Positions 16,514 to 25,361 of a stretch of 64,000 nt of DNA are shown here, piece after piece; position 1 is the first letter of the stretch, and each line of letters starts with the position of its first letter. Source of the DNA: Pseudomonadales bacterium (lineage in GTDB: Bacteria > Pseudomonadota > Gammaproteobacteria > Pseudomonadales > Pseudohongiellaceae). The DNA lies in the NCBI GenBank assembly GCA_024234365.1, contig JACKOK010000002.1:569637-633636 (forward strand), written 5' to 3'. Below the pieces are notes generated by a model that was not told where the DNA came from, did no database searches, and saw only the letters and a program-made list of their open reading frames with translations. The translations under genes were made by a program, and so were the position numbers.

Positions 16514-18019
16514 ATGAACAGAGCCATACAGGCTGTTGCATCGACTTTGCTGCTGCTTTTCGTGGCGCTGCTGGGCGGGACTGTGGCGCTGGCCGCAGAA
16601 CGAACGGTTACGGCACCGGCCCTGCAGGAGGGTTCCTATGCCGTGGGCAGCAGCAATCTTTCCCTGAATGACAGCAAGGTGAGCCAGCTCAGCGCAGAAG
16701 GGCTCAGCAGCGAACAATTGCTGCGCGGAATCGCCCACAATGGTTCTGCCCGCTATGTGGACGAGCTGCTGTTGCACCGCGATGCGGCCCTGTCCTTCAC
16801 GCTTCAGGTGCCCAATGACAGCAAACTTTACGGCGCCTCTGCAGGTACACAGATTCCCTATGTCGCCGTGCTTCTGTACCCGACCACGGCGACAAATGCG
16901 CGGGCGGATTACGCGATCTTTCCCGACACCACCCTGCCTCATATGCAGGGTGATGGTGAGGCAGCACTGTTCGCGAGTGACAGTGATCGCTACCCCTTGC
17001 TGGTGTACTCACACGGCTCCGGCGGCTTTCCGCAGTCCTCGCAGATGCTCTACCTGAAAACCCTGGCCAGCCACGGCTATATGGTGCTGGCCGTGTTCCA
17101 CGGGGATAACCGCTTCGGGGACACCGAGGAGCGCAAGTTCAATCTGCGCCCGCTGACGGTGAAAACCGCGCTGGATGTGTTGCTGGCAGACAGCCGCTTT
17201 GCCGGGCATATCGATACCTCCCGTATCGGAGGTCTGGGCGAGAGTTTTGGTGGCGCCACCATGATGGCACTGCTGGGCGGGAAAAAAGTGAACCCGGATG
17301 CCAGCAGTGTGATTGCCAATGATCTGATCACCACCACGGTGGACACGCGCATTGGGGCAGCCGCCACGATCGTGCCCTATATGGGGCAGGGGGTCTACGC
17401 ATTCCTGGGCAATAACAGTGCCGGTGCGGCCACGATTGATCGTCCCTTCATGGCCAACTCGGCCGCCTCGGATGAGGTCACGGATTACAGCAAGGTGCAG
17501 GCCGCCCTGGACCAGATCAGTGGCACAAAATACCTGGTGCAGTATGACGGCGAAAAACATGCCATGGGCGCAGGGGCCACGGCGGATGCCTATGCCTGGA
17601 TGAAAATTTTTGTCGATGCCTATGTGAAGAAGGAGGCCGGGGCTGCCGACCTGCTGGCCAGCATGAGCGCGGTGGCCGGTAGTGGCAGCGATTCACTGGT
17701 GAAGGTCAATGCAGCACAAACGCCGGTGGTTTTCCCGGAGTTTGCAGACCTGACGGTCAGTGTGAAGGGCGTTTATGTGGGCGCCGACCGCTACGATGTC
17801 ATGTTGCAGCTGGTGTCGGAGAACCCGATCACCTTCACCCTGATTGCCGCCGAAAATTCCGCGGTCAGCACGCTGAGCACGGGGTCCTTCTCGAACAATG
17901 TGCTGACGATTCCCAGGGTAATTGTGAACGGAGCTCCGTATCGGGTCACCATGGCCGTGAGCAATGACAACCCGATACAGTTTGCTCTGAGCACTGCGGA
18001 CCCCGTAGCCTCACCGTAA
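16514..18019 (+). CDS. Exported alpha/beta-hydrolase (PAF-acetylhydrolase/dienelactone-hydrolase-like)
   Basis: A 501-residue protein with a signal peptide (ends VALAAE). The alpha/beta-hydrolase core spans about 105-370. The oxyanion strand is LLVYSHGSGGFP, and the nucleophile elbow is GLGESFGG with Ser244. A late His lies in GEKHAMG. An immunoglobulin-like C-terminal region (about 405-500) follows. The ribosome site GAGGAG precedes ATG 16514. It resembles predicted dienelactone hydrolases and PAF-acetylhydrolase-like lipases; the substrate is unknown. It converges on the thiolase with a 19-base gap and no obvious terminator. Confidence 0.75.
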   Translation: MNRAIQAVASTLLLLFVALLGGTVALAAERTVTAPALQEGSYAVGSSNLSLNDSKVSQLSAEGLSSEQLLRGIAHNGSARYVDELLLHRDAALSFTLQVPNDSKLYGASAGTQIPYVAVLLYPTTATNARADYAIFPDTTLPHMQGDGEAALFASDSDRYPLLVYSHGSGGFPQSSQMLYLKTLASHGYMVLAVFHGDNRFGDTEERKFNLRPLTVKTALDVLLADSRFAGHIDTSRIGGLGESFGGATMMALLGGKKVNPDASSVIANDLITTTVDTRIGAAATIVPYMGQGVYAFLGNNSAGAATIDRPFMANSAASDEVTDYSKVQAALDQISGTKYLVQYDGEKHAMGAGATADAYAWMKIFVDAYVKKEAGAADLLASMSAVAGSGSDSLVKVNAAQTPVVFPEFADLTVSVKGVYVGADRYDVMLQLVSENPITFTLIAAENSAVSTLSTGSFSNNVLTIPRVIVNGAPYRVTMAVSNDNPIQFALSTADPVASP

Positions 18020-18038
18020 GTCTGCCCGGGGGCGGGGC

Positions 18039-19220
18039 TCAGTAGACTTCGAACAGCCCCGCAGCACCCATACCGCCGCCGATGCACATGGTGCACACGA
18101 CATACCTGGCGCCGCGTCGTTTACCCTCGATCAGCGCGTGGCCGACCATGCGCGCGCCGCTCATGCCGTAGGGGTGGCCGATGGAGATGGCGCCACCGTT
18201 CACATTCAGCAATTCGTCGGGGATGCCGAGTTTGTCGCGGCAGTACAGCACCTGCACCGCAAAGGCCTCGTTGAGCTCCCACAGGCCGATGTCTTCCATG
18301 CGCAGGCCGAAACGCTGCAGCAGCTTGGGCACGGCGAACACCGGGCCGATGCCCATCTCGTCCGGGTCACACCCGGCCACGGCGATACCGCGGTAGGCGC
18401 CCAGCGCTTCCAGGCCACGCTGCTCTGCCAGTTTGCTGTCCATCAGCACGGCGGCGGAGGCGCCATCGGAGAGCTGGCTGGCGTTGCCAGCGGTGATGCA
18501 GCCGCCCTCGATCACGGGTTTGAGAGAGGCAAGTCCCTGCGCCGTGGTATCGGCACGATTGCCTTCGTCGCGGTTCAACAAGGTATTTTCAAAGCTGATT
18601 TCGCCGGTGTCCTTGTTCATCACGCCCTTGACCGAGGCCATGGGCACAATCTCATCATCGAACTTGTTGGCGGCCTGTGCAGCGGCGGTGCGCTGCTGGC
18701 TCTGCAGGCTGTAGGCGTCCTGATCCTCACGGCTGATGCCATAGCGGCTGGCCACCACCTCTGCCGTTTGCAGCATGGGCATATAGGCATGGGGAGAGGC
18801 GGCGAGCACATTGGGGTCGGTGGTGCGGTACTGGTTGCGGTGCTCGTTCTGCACCAGGGAGATGGACTCCAGACCTCCACCCACCACGATGGGCATGCGA
18901 TCCACCAGAATCTGCTTGGCGGCGGTGGCAATGGCCATCATGCCCGAGGCGCACTGGCGGTCCATGCTCATGCCGGAGACGCTGTTGGGCAGGCCCGCCG
19001 CCACGGCGGCAAGGCGCCCGATGTTATAGCCGGAGCTGCCCTGCTGCATGGCGCAGCCCATGATGACGTCATCCACTTCCGCCGGGTCGATGCCCGCCCG
19101 CGCCAGTGCGCTGCGAATGGCGTGGCCGCCCAGGCTGGGAGCATCCGTGTTGTTGAAGGCGCCGCGATAGGCTTTGCCAATGGGGGTTCTGGCGGTGGCA
19201 ACGATGACGGCTTCTGACAT
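18039..19220 (-). CDS. Acetyl-CoA C-acyltransferase (thiolase)
   Basis: A 393-residue thiolase starting at ATG 19220 (MSEAVIVATARTPIGKAYRG) after GGGAGAAATC. The active-site Cys lies in MSMDRQCASGMMAIATA, the GHP histidine motif in SIGHPYGMSGARMVGHAL, and the second Cys in VCTMCIGGGMGAAG. It catalyses thiolytic cleavage or condensation of acyl-CoAs in the cytoplasm. No hydratase/dehydrogenase partner is adjacent, so it may be a stand-alone degradative enzyme of the FadA/PaaJ-like or acetyl-CoA acetyltransferase class. Confidence 0.92.
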   Translation of the reverse strand: MSEAVIVATARTPIGKAYRGAFNNTDAPSLGGHAIRSALARAGIDPAEVDDVIMGCAMQQGSSGYNIGRLAAVAAGLPNSVSGMSMDRQCASGMMAIATAAKQILVDRMPIVVGGGLESISLVQNEHRNQYRTTDPNVLAASPHAYMPMLQTAEVVASRYGISREDQDAYSLQSQQRTAAAQAANKFDDEIVPMASVKGVMNKDTGEISFENTLLNRDEGNRADTTAQGLASLKPVIEGGCITAGNASQLSDGASAAVLMDSKLAEQRGLEALGAYRGIAVAGCDPDEMGIGPVFAVPKLLQRFGLRMEDIGLWELNEAFAVQVLYCRDKLGIPDELLNVNGGAISIGHPYGMSGARMVGHALIEGKRRGARYVVCTMCIGGGMGAAGLFEVY

Positions 19221-19266
19221 GATTTCTCCCTCTTCTGACGATTGCGGACAGTGCCCGGAGTGTAAC

Positions 19267-19280
19267 CGAACGTCTGTTCG
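19267..19280. promoter_or_regulatory. Candidate TetR-type operator upstream of the thiolase gene
   Basis: Palindrome CGAAC-GTCT-GTTCG, 47 bases upstream of the thiolase ATG. Such spaced GAAC/GTTC palindromes are typical of TetR-family regulators of acyl-CoA metabolism. The cognate regulator is not identified in the window. Confidence 0.4.
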
Positions 19281-19452
19281 TTGCCTATGTCTGCTGCCTG
19301 CCTCCCATCCTCTGTGCGATTTCTTGTATGGGGCGGGATTGGAGGTTTTGACAAGCTTTCGGTCGTGGTGTTCATAGAGCCTTGTGCTATTGTGCGGGCA
19401 CAAACTGTGCAGATCATGCCCGTTGCGGGTGGATGATCGGGAGAATAAAAAC

Positions 19453-21150
19453 GTGCGACGAGCGATGCGGAATTTGCTGGTGACAGGCCTGCTGTTGGGC
19501 GGCGGTATTGCCCAGGCGGCGGAACGGGTGGGGGATTTCTCCCTGCTGGATCAAAACGGTGTCTTCCATCACATGGGCTGGTATGAGGACAGCAAGGCCA
19601 TTGCCTTTCTGGTGCAGGTCAACGGCAGCGTCGATACCCGTGCCGCCATGGCCGACTATCAGGCGCTGGCGGCCCGTTTTGCCGAACAGGGCATCGAATT
19701 CATGCTGATCAACCCCCTCGGAGAGGAACGGGCCAGTGTCAAGGCGCAGGCCGGGGAGCTGGGCACTGAGCTGCCGATCCTGATTGACGATGCCGGTATC
19801 GTGGCGCAGGCCATGGGGGTGGACACCAGTGGCGAGGCGTTTCTTTATGATCCGCGCAGCTTCAGCGTGATCTATCGCGGTTCGCTGGCGGGCCTGGCCT
19901 CGGCCGCCGAGGATGTGGTGGCGGGCAGGTCAGTGAGTACTCCCTCGGTGGCGGTACAGGGCGCTCCCGTGAGCTACCCGGCACGCCATGCCGAGGTCTC
20001 CTACAGCCGTGAAGTCTCCCCGATTCTGGCCGAGAACTGTGCCAGCTGCCATCGCGAGGGCGGCATTGCCCCCTTCGCCATGGACAGCCATGCCATGGTG
20101 CAGGGCTGGTCGCCGATGATCCGGGAAGTGCTGATGACCAAGCGCATGCCGCCAGGGCAGATCGACCCGCATGTCGGGCATTTCAGCAACGACTATGTGC
20201 TGGCCGTGGAAGACCAGCAGAAGCTGATTGACTGGATCGCAGCCGGTGCACAGAAGGACGGCGATGCCGACCCTCTGGCGCAACTGGAATGGCCGGCCAC
20301 CAAATGGGCACTGGGCGAGCCGGACATGATCATCAAGGTGCCGCCGCAGACGATTCCCGCCACGGGAGTGCTCGACTACATCACGGTCGAGGTGCCCATC
20401 GAGCTGGATCGTGACCGCTGGGTGCGCGCCAGCCAGTACATCCCGGGTGACCGCACGGTGCTGCACCACACGCTGAATGAACTGGTGGCCCCGGGGGCAC
20501 GACGCATGGGTTTCCTGGGCGGTGGTGATCCCGAACAGGCCAATATCACGCCCTATATTCCCGGAGCCGAACCCGCCATCGAACCGCCCAATACCGGTGG
20601 GCTGCTGAAGGTTGGTTCTACCCTGCGCCTGCAACTGCACTACACCACCAATGGCAAGGAGACGGTGGATGCGAGCGAGATCGGTGTGTGGTTCTACCCG
20701 GACGACCAGATTCCGCAGGAACGCATGTCGGGCCAGTGTGCCTGCATCTTCCCCATGGGCTGGACGAATATTCCGCCCTATGACCCCGCCTTCGAGCAGA
20801 GCAAGAGCGTGGTGCTGGAACAGGATGTGTATATGCAGTCCTTCCTGCCCCATATGCACTTTCGTGGCAAGAGCATGCGCTTTACCGCCTACTATCCCGA
20901 TGGGCGCGAGGAGCAGCTGATCAATATCGCCAATTACAACTATAACTGGCAGATCGCCTATCAGCTGGAAGAGCCGAAATTCCTGCCCGCCGGTACCCGT
21001 ATCGAGGCGGTGGGCACCTACGACAACTCCACCCGCAACAAGTCCAACCCGGACCCGGCCCGCGAAGTGCCCTGGGGCGATCAGAGCTGGGACGAGATGT
21101 TCTTCGGTGCCATGAGCTGGAAGAACGCGGATCAGCTCAGTTCGCGCTGA
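19453..21150 (+). CDS. Exported redoxin-fold / haem c / copper type II monooxygenase-like protein
   Basis: About 565 residues. GTG 19453 is preferred (GGGAGA nine bases upstream), with ATG 19465 as alternative. A signal peptide ends at GGGIAQA. Three parts follow. A redoxin-like domain (about 25-160) has no visible catalytic Cys. A haem-c motif CASCH lies within SYSREVSPILAENCASCHREGG. The C-terminal region has histidine motifs as in peptidylglycine-hydroxylase-like copper enzymes (VLHHTLNEL, LQLHYTTNG, FLPHMHFRGKS). Such fusions occur in marine bacteria and are annotated as redoxin or ascorbate-dependent monooxygenase proteins. Likely periplasmic, substrate unknown. A bidirectional terminator follows at 21165. 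Confidence 0.72.
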   Translation: MRRAMRNLLVTGLLLGGGIAQAAERVGDFSLLDQNGVFHHMGWYEDSKAIAFLVQVNGSVDTRAAMADYQALAARFAEQGIEFMLINPLGEERASVKAQAGELGTELPILIDDAGIVAQAMGVDTSGEAFLYDPRSFSVIYRGSLAGLASAAEDVVAGRSVSTPSVAVQGAPVSYPARHAEVSYSREVSPILAENCASCHREGGIAPFAMDSHAMVQGWSPMIREVLMTKRMPPGQIDPHVGHFSNDYVLAVEDQQKLIDWIAAGAQKDGDADPLAQLEWPATKWALGEPDMIIKVPPQTIPATGVLDYITVEVPIELDRDRWVRASQYIPGDRTVLHHTLNELVAPGARRMGFLGGGDPEQANITPYIPGAEPAIEPPNTGGLLKVGSTLRLQLHYTTNGKETVDASEIGVWFYPDDQIPQERMSGQCACIFPMGWTNIPPYDPAFEQSKSVVLEQDVYMQSFLPHMHFRGKSMRFTAYYPDGREEQLINIANYNYNWQIAYQLEEPKFLPAGTRIEAVGTYDNSTRNKSNPDPAREVPWGDQSWDEMFFGAMSWKNADQLSSR

Positions 21151-21164
21151 GTGCTGCCCCTAAC

Positions 21165-21193
21165 AAAAAGGCCACCCGAGGGTGGCCTTTTTG
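21165..21193. terminator. Bidirectional intrinsic terminator
   Basis: AGGCCACCC-gag-GGGTGGCCT flanked by A5 on the left and T5 on the right. It ends the copper-oxidase-like gene on the plus strand and the AbgT gene on the minus strand. Confidence 0.9.
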
Positions 21194-21210
21194 TTTCTGC
21201 AGGACGCACC

Positions 21211-22791
21211 TTACAGCACATATCCCGACCCTGCCCCCGGCCCCAGCGGCAGCCCCAGCACGATCCACACGACCACCATGATGGTGCCGACAATCAGCAG
21301 CCACACGGAATAGGGAATCATCACGGCGGCGAGGCTGCCCAGGCCAAACTCCTTCTGCCAGCGCTGGGCGAACATCAGGATCAGCGGGAAATAGGGCATC
21401 AGCGGAGTGATGATATTGGTGGCGCCATCGCCCACGCGATAGGCTGCCGTGCTCATCTCCGGGCTTACACCCAGCAGCATCAGCATGGGCACCAGTACCG
21501 GGGCCAGTAATGCCCACTTGGCGCTGGCGGAGCCGATGAAGAGGTTGATCAATGCCGTCATCAGCACCACCAGCACCAGCAGGACGGACATGGGCAGCTC
21601 ACTGCCCTGGATCACCCCGGCGCCCTTTACGGCGAAGATCAGGCCCAGATTGGACCAGTTGAACATGGCCACGAAGTGCGCGGCGGCGAAGGCCAGCACC
21701 AGATAATAGGACAGGTCGGCCATCGCCTCGGACATCATGCGTACCACATCGCGGTGGTTCTTCACCGTGCCCGTGGTGGCGCCATAGGCCCAACCGGCGG
21801 CGAGGAAGAGAATGAAGAAGGCGGCCACCAGGGACTGGTAGAAGGGTTGCATGCGTGCGGCCCCGGCGTCCTCGTTGATCAGGGGGGTGCCGGGGATGAA
21901 GCACAGCGCCGCCCACACCACGACCACGGCCAGGCAGGCCCAACCGGCACTTGCCAGGCCCTTGCGCTCCTCAGGTGTGATATCGCCGCTGCTTTTCACC
22001 AGCCCGGCGGTGCTGCTGCTGGCATTGGGGCCCAGCGGTGCCAGGCGTGGTTCGATGACCTTGTCTGTCAGGTACCAGATCACCGGCAGGAAGAAGACGG
22101 TCATGGCGGCAATGAAATACCAGTTGCCGGCGATGTTGGCGGTCCAGTCCGGGGCGATGGTCTGCCCGGCAGCCTGGGTGATGCCGAACAACAGTGCATC
22201 GAGCTGCCCGGGCATCAGGTTGGCGGAGAAGCCGCCGGAAACCCCGGCAAAGGCGGCGGCAATCCCCGCGATGGGATGGCGCCCGGCGGCGGCAAAGATG
22301 ATGCCGGCCAGGGGAATCAGCACCACATAGGCCGCATCGGTGGCCAGGTTGCCGACCATGGCGACCAGCGCGATTACCGGGGTCAGCAGAAATTTCGGGG
22401 CGCTGCGCACCACGGCGCTCATCGCGGTGGCAAACAGACCCGAACGTTCCGCAACGCCCGCGCCCAGCATGACCAGCAGGACGAAACCCAGGGGGTAGAA
22501 CCCGGCGAAGGTTGCTGGCATCTGCACCAGCAGACGCTGGATGTTCTCCGCCGAGAGCAGGCTGGCGGCCTCGATCACCAGAGCATTGCCGTCAGCATCC
22601 ACCTGGGTGGGGTGAAGTGCCGAGAAACCCGCCAGCGCGGCAATCACGCTGACCACGACCAGCATGCCGATCAGGATAAAAAAGATGAAGACCGGGTCTG
22701 GCAGGCGATTGCCAGTGCGTTCGATCCAGCCAAGCAGGCCGGTCATCTCGGAGGAAGCTGGGGTGGGGGTTTTTGCATCGGATGTTGTCAT
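21211..22791 (-). CDS. AbgT-family transporter
   Basis: A 526-residue inner-membrane protein starting at ATG 22791 (MTTSDAKTPTPASSEMTGLLGWIERTGN in the N-terminal tail). The AbgT signature LPDPVFIFFILIG opens the first helix, followed by about eleven to thirteen hydrophobic segments. Conserved loops include APKFLLTPVIALVAMVGNLATD and INLFIGSASAKWALLAPV. AbgT of E. coli imports p-aminobenzoyl-glutamate, and other members export sulfonamides. No pabA/B-like peptidase gene is adjacent, so the direction and substrate are open. Confidence 0.9.
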   Translation of the reverse strand: MTTSDAKTPTPASSEMTGLLGWIERTGNRLPDPVFIFFILIGMLVVVSVIAALAGFSALHPTQVDADGNALVIEAASLLSAENIQRLLVQMPATFAGFYPLGFVLLVMLGAGVAERSGLFATAMSAVVRSAPKFLLTPVIALVAMVGNLATDAAYVVLIPLAGIIFAAAGRHPIAGIAAAFAGVSGGFSANLMPGQLDALLFGITQAAGQTIAPDWTANIAGNWYFIAAMTVFFLPVIWYLTDKVIEPRLAPLGPNASSSTAGLVKSSGDITPEERKGLASAGWACLAVVVVWAALCFIPGTPLINEDAGAARMQPFYQSLVAAFFILFLAAGWAYGATTGTVKNHRDVVRMMSEAMADLSYYLVLAFAAAHFVAMFNWSNLGLIFAVKGAGVIQGSELPMSVLLVLVVLMTALINLFIGSASAKWALLAPVLVPMLMLLGVSPEMSTAAYRVGDGATNIITPLMPYFPLILMFAQRWQKEFGLGSLAAVMIPYSVWLLIVGTIMVVVWIVLGLPLGPGAGSGYVL

Positions 22792-22884
22792 CGTTTTCTT
22801 CTTCTGCCGCTGAAACACAATGGCGGAAGTGTTGCATGGATGGGGGGAGGCGACAAGCCAGTGGTGTTTTGACGGAGGGAAGGG

Positions 22885-22954
22885 GATCAGCAGCAGGGCT
22901 GGCCCCTCAAAACGGATGGTGAGGCGTTCCGTAGGAGCCAGCCCTGCTGGCGAT
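22885..22954. repeat. REP element pair (one full, one degenerate)
   Basis: A full GTAG-type REP lies at 22931-22954 (GTAGGAGCC...GGCGAT, internal palindrome CCAGCCCTGCTGG). A degenerate inverted partner lies at about 22885-22906. The 304-base gap 22792-23095 holds these and the XRE operators and no other gene. Confidence 0.75.
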
Positions 22955-23057
22955 CTGGAATCGGTGATTAAACGCAGGTGGCTCCCCCGTGCGCCATATC
23001 CTCATGACGCACGGGGTCGCCGTCCAGGCCAGGGCCCGGGTGCTTCCTGTCTGCATG

Positions 23058-23102
23058 AACCGCTTGTGGTTCAGTGCTTCCAGTATAAACCACTTATGGT
23101 TT
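23058..23102. promoter_or_regulatory. Twin palindromic operators at the xre promoter/start
   Basis: AACCGCTTGTGGTT (23058-23071) and AAACCACTTATGGTTT (23087-23102) share the pattern AACCrCTTrTGGTT. The second contains the xre start codon (ATG 23096). The layout strongly suggests autorepression by the encoded XRE protein. Confidence 0.7.
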
Positions 23103-23452
23103 ATCTGCGGCAGCGATTGGCAAGGTATATACGGGAGAGGCGGGGCAAAATACCGCAGCGGGTGTTCGCCCGCAAAATCGGTGTTGCCCAGTCCACTATC
23201 ATGCGCATCGAGAATGAAGACCAGAATGTCACGCTGAGCACCCTGGAGGCCTTGTGTCAGGTGTTTCACGCGGATATTGCAGAGTTGTTCCCGCCGCTGG
23301 AGACAACGCGTGTCTACTCCTCCGGTGTGCCACTCGGTCTGGGTGTGCCGGAGCGGGGCAGTGCCGCCACCGTGCATGACGAGCCGGCAGAGCACAAAAC
23401 CTCCACAGGAAAGCGTGGGCGCAAAAAGACGCCATCGCCAGCGCGCAAATGA
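23096..23452 (+). CDS. XRE-family helix-turn-helix regulator
   Basis: A 118-residue protein. ATG 23096 (MVYLRQRLARYIRERRG) is preferred over the long upstream extension, which crosses a REP. The HTH_3 domain spans about 5-65: FARKIGVAQSTIMRIENEDQNVTLSTLEALCQVFHADIAELF. A basic, proline/lysine-rich tail (GKRGRKKTPSPARK) follows. It lacks a toxin partner next to it and is more likely a stand-alone autoregulated repressor. The start codon sits inside its own candidate operator. Confidence 0.8.
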   Translation: MVYLRQRLARYIRERRGKIPQRVFARKIGVAQSTIMRIENEDQNVTLSTLEALCQVFHADIAELFPPLETTRVYSSGVPLGLGVPERGSAATVHDEPAEHKTSTGKRGRKKTPSPARK

Positions 23453-23456
23453 TCTG

Positions 23457-23523
23457 ATCGCCTGCAGGGCAGGCTCCTACGGACGTTGTTTGGTGTACTG
23501 TAGGAGCCAGCCCTGCTGGCGAT
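23457..23523. repeat. REP inverted pair
   Basis: Minus-oriented copy 23457-23480 and plus-oriented copy 23500-23523, both with the GTAGGAGCC...GGCGAT layout. Together they form a 67-base REPIN-like doublet directly after the xre stop. Confidence 0.85.
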
Positions 23524-23575
23524 AGCGGCCCCTACGGGGTTTGTTCGGGTATGTGCCTGTGCCTGTGTCTGTGCC

Positions 23576-23599
23576 GTAGGAGCCAGCCCTGCTGGCGAT
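23576..23599 (+). repeat. REP element
   Basis: A single GTAG-type REP, identical in the visible core to the copies at 22931 and 23500. It lies just before the yqaA stop (minus strand, 23608). Confidence 0.85.
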
Positions 23600-23607
23600 A
23601 ACGCTTG

Positions 23608-24027
23608 CTACAAAGCCAACCAGGCGATGACGCCATACCGCGCGGCCTTGCCGATTGTCACCAGCAGCACAAAAATCCGGAAACGCACCCGCATCACTCC
23701 CGCGATCAGGGTCAACGGGTCCCCGATCACCGGCACCCAGGCAAACAGCAGTGTCCACAGCCCATAGCGCTGAAACCCGCGCTGGGCCCGTTCGATCTGC
23801 TCCTCATTGAAGTAGAACCAGCGGCGATGGCGAAAATGCAGAATGCCGCGCCCCAGCCACCAGTTCACGCAGGAACCCAGCACATTACCGGCGGTGGCAA
23901 TCAGCACCGGCCACAGGGCCGAGGGGGCGGACTGCAGCAAGACATACAGAAACGCCTCGGAATAAAAGGGCAGCACGGTGGCGGCGATGAAGGCGCTGAG
24001 AAACAGCAGCGCGTATTCGGTCAGCAT
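23608..24027 (-). CDS. yqaA: YqaA-family membrane protein (DedA/SNARE-associated superfamily)
   Basis: A 139-residue inner-membrane protein from ATG 24027 (MLTEYALLFLSAFIAATVLPFYSEAFL). The family hallmarks follow: GNVLGSCVNWWLGRG and the amphipathic RYGLWTLLFAWVPVIGDPLTLIAGVMRVRF. These correspond to the DedA-type re-entrant arginine/glycine-proline region. About four hydrophobic segments. Members of this superfamily are implicated in envelope lipid flipping and pH homeostasis; YqaA itself is poorly characterised. Confidence 0.85.
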   Translation of the reverse strand: MLTEYALLFLSAFIAATVLPFYSEAFLYVLLQSAPSALWPVLIATAGNVLGSCVNWWLGRGILHFRHRRWFYFNEEQIERAQRGFQRYGLWTLLFAWVPVIGDPLTLIAGVMRVRFRIFVLLVTIGKAARYGVIAWLAL

Positions 24028-24152
24028 GGCGGTCCGGGTGTGGGGACGGGGAAAGCGGACTATACCCGGATTGGACGCAGGATGGATATTCTGATTGCAA
24101 AGCGGCGCGGGAATGGTAAGGTGCGCCAAACGAAAACCCGCAGGAAATCCGT

Positions 24153-25361
24153 GTGTTTACAGAACTCCCTTTAGAACCCTCCCTCTTGAAAGCCCTCGCA
24201 AAACTGGGCTTTGATCAAGCCACCCCCGTGCAGCAGCAGGTCCTGCCGCTGGCACTTGCCGGGCGTGATCTGCTGGTCAATGCCGCGACCGGCAGCGGCA
24301 AGACAGTCGCGTTTGCCCTGCCCATCCTGCAGGGGCTGCTTACTCGTCCTGCCCCGAAGGAAGGCACGCGCGCGCTGATTCTGGCGCCCACGCGGGAACT
24401 GGCGCGACAGATCGCCAAGGACTGCGAGCATCTGGCGGAATTCACCGGCCTGCGCGTGGGTGTCATTACCGGCGGGCAGGAGCTGAAGGTGCAGCGTGCG
24501 CTGCTGCGCAAGGACCCGGAGATTCTGGTGGCCACCCCCGGGCGTATGCTGGAGCTGACAAAGGAAGGCAGCACGGTGCTGGCGCATCTTGAGGCGTTGG
24601 TGCTGGATGAGGCAGACCGCCTCTTCGAGATGGGGTTTGTCGAGGATGTGCTGGCCATTGTCGCGGCCTGCAACGAGACACGACAGACCCTGCTGCTCTC
24701 CGCCACGCTGCCGGCGGGCGTGCGCCGCCTGAGTCAGGTGCTGAATGCCCCGGCCCGCGTGATGCTCGACAAGGTGCGCGAGCAGGCTCATCAGGATATC
24801 CGCCAGCAATTCATTCTGGCGGATGACAACAAGCACAAGGAACGCCTGCTGCTGTGGCTGCTGGAGAACGAAAGCTTTGAGCGTGCGCTGGTGTTTACTA
24901 ACACGCGTGATATGGCAACCCACCTCAGCGGAGTGATGCGCTACCGCGATCAGCCCGCCGGTTTTCTGCACGGCGAGGTGAAGCAGGATATCCGCACCAA
25001 AACCATCCGCGCCTTTCGCGAGGGCAAGCTCAAGGTGCTGATCGCCAGCGATGTGGCCTCACGCGGGCTCGACGTGAAGGGCGTGAATCTGGTGGTGAAC
25101 TTCGACATGGCACGCAAGGGCGATGACTATGTACACCGTATCGGGCGCACCGGGCGAGCTGGGGAGCAAGGCTTGGCGGTTTCCTTTATCGCGCCCAATG
25201 AATGGAACCTCAAGGCCTCCATCGAGCGCTATCTGAACGTGAAAATGGAGTCGCGCAAAATCAAGGATTGCCCGGGCAGCTACAAGGGGCCCAAGAAGCT
25301 CAAGGCCTCCGGCAAGGCCGCTGCCAGCAGTAAACGCAAGAAGAAACCGGCGAAGAAATGA
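24153..25361 (+). CDS. srmB: DEAD-box ATP-dependent RNA helicase, SrmB-like
   Basis: A 402-residue helicase starting at GTG 24153 after AGGAAAT. Motifs in order: Q motif (FDQATPVQQQ), I (ATGSGKT), Ia (PTRELARQ), II (LDEADRLFEMG), III (SATLP), and V/VI (DVASRGLDV, HRIGRTGRAG). The C-terminal tail is Lys-rich (SSKRKKKPAKK). The short length and tail fit SrmB-type helicases, which act in large ribosomal subunit assembly. Distinguishing SrmB from RhlE relatives by eye is uncertain. Its stop overlaps the next gene's ATG. Confidence 0.85.
   Translation: MFTELPLEPSLLKALAKLGFDQATPVQQQVLPLALAGRDLLVNAATGSGKTVAFALPILQGLLTRPAPKEGTRALILAPTRELARQIAKDCEHLAEFTGLRVGVITGGQELKVQRALLRKDPEILVATPGRMLELTKEGSTVLAHLEALVLDEADRLFEMGFVEDVLAIVAACNETRQTLLLSATLPAGVRRLSQVLNAPARVMLDKVREQAHQDIRQQFILADDNKHKERLLLWLLENESFERALVFTNTRDMATHLSGVMRYRDQPAGFLHGEVKQDIRTKTIRAFREGKLKVLIASDVASRGLDVKGVNLVVNFDMARKGDDYVHRIGRTGRAGEQGLAVSFIAPNEWNLKASIERYLNVKMESRKIKDCPGSYKGPKKLKASGKAAASSKRKKKPAKK

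Noticed and set aside
22820..23095. N-terminal extension of the XRE gene (frame open from 22820)
   Set aside because: It would translate a REP element and both operators; the helix-turn-helix starts right after ATG 23096.
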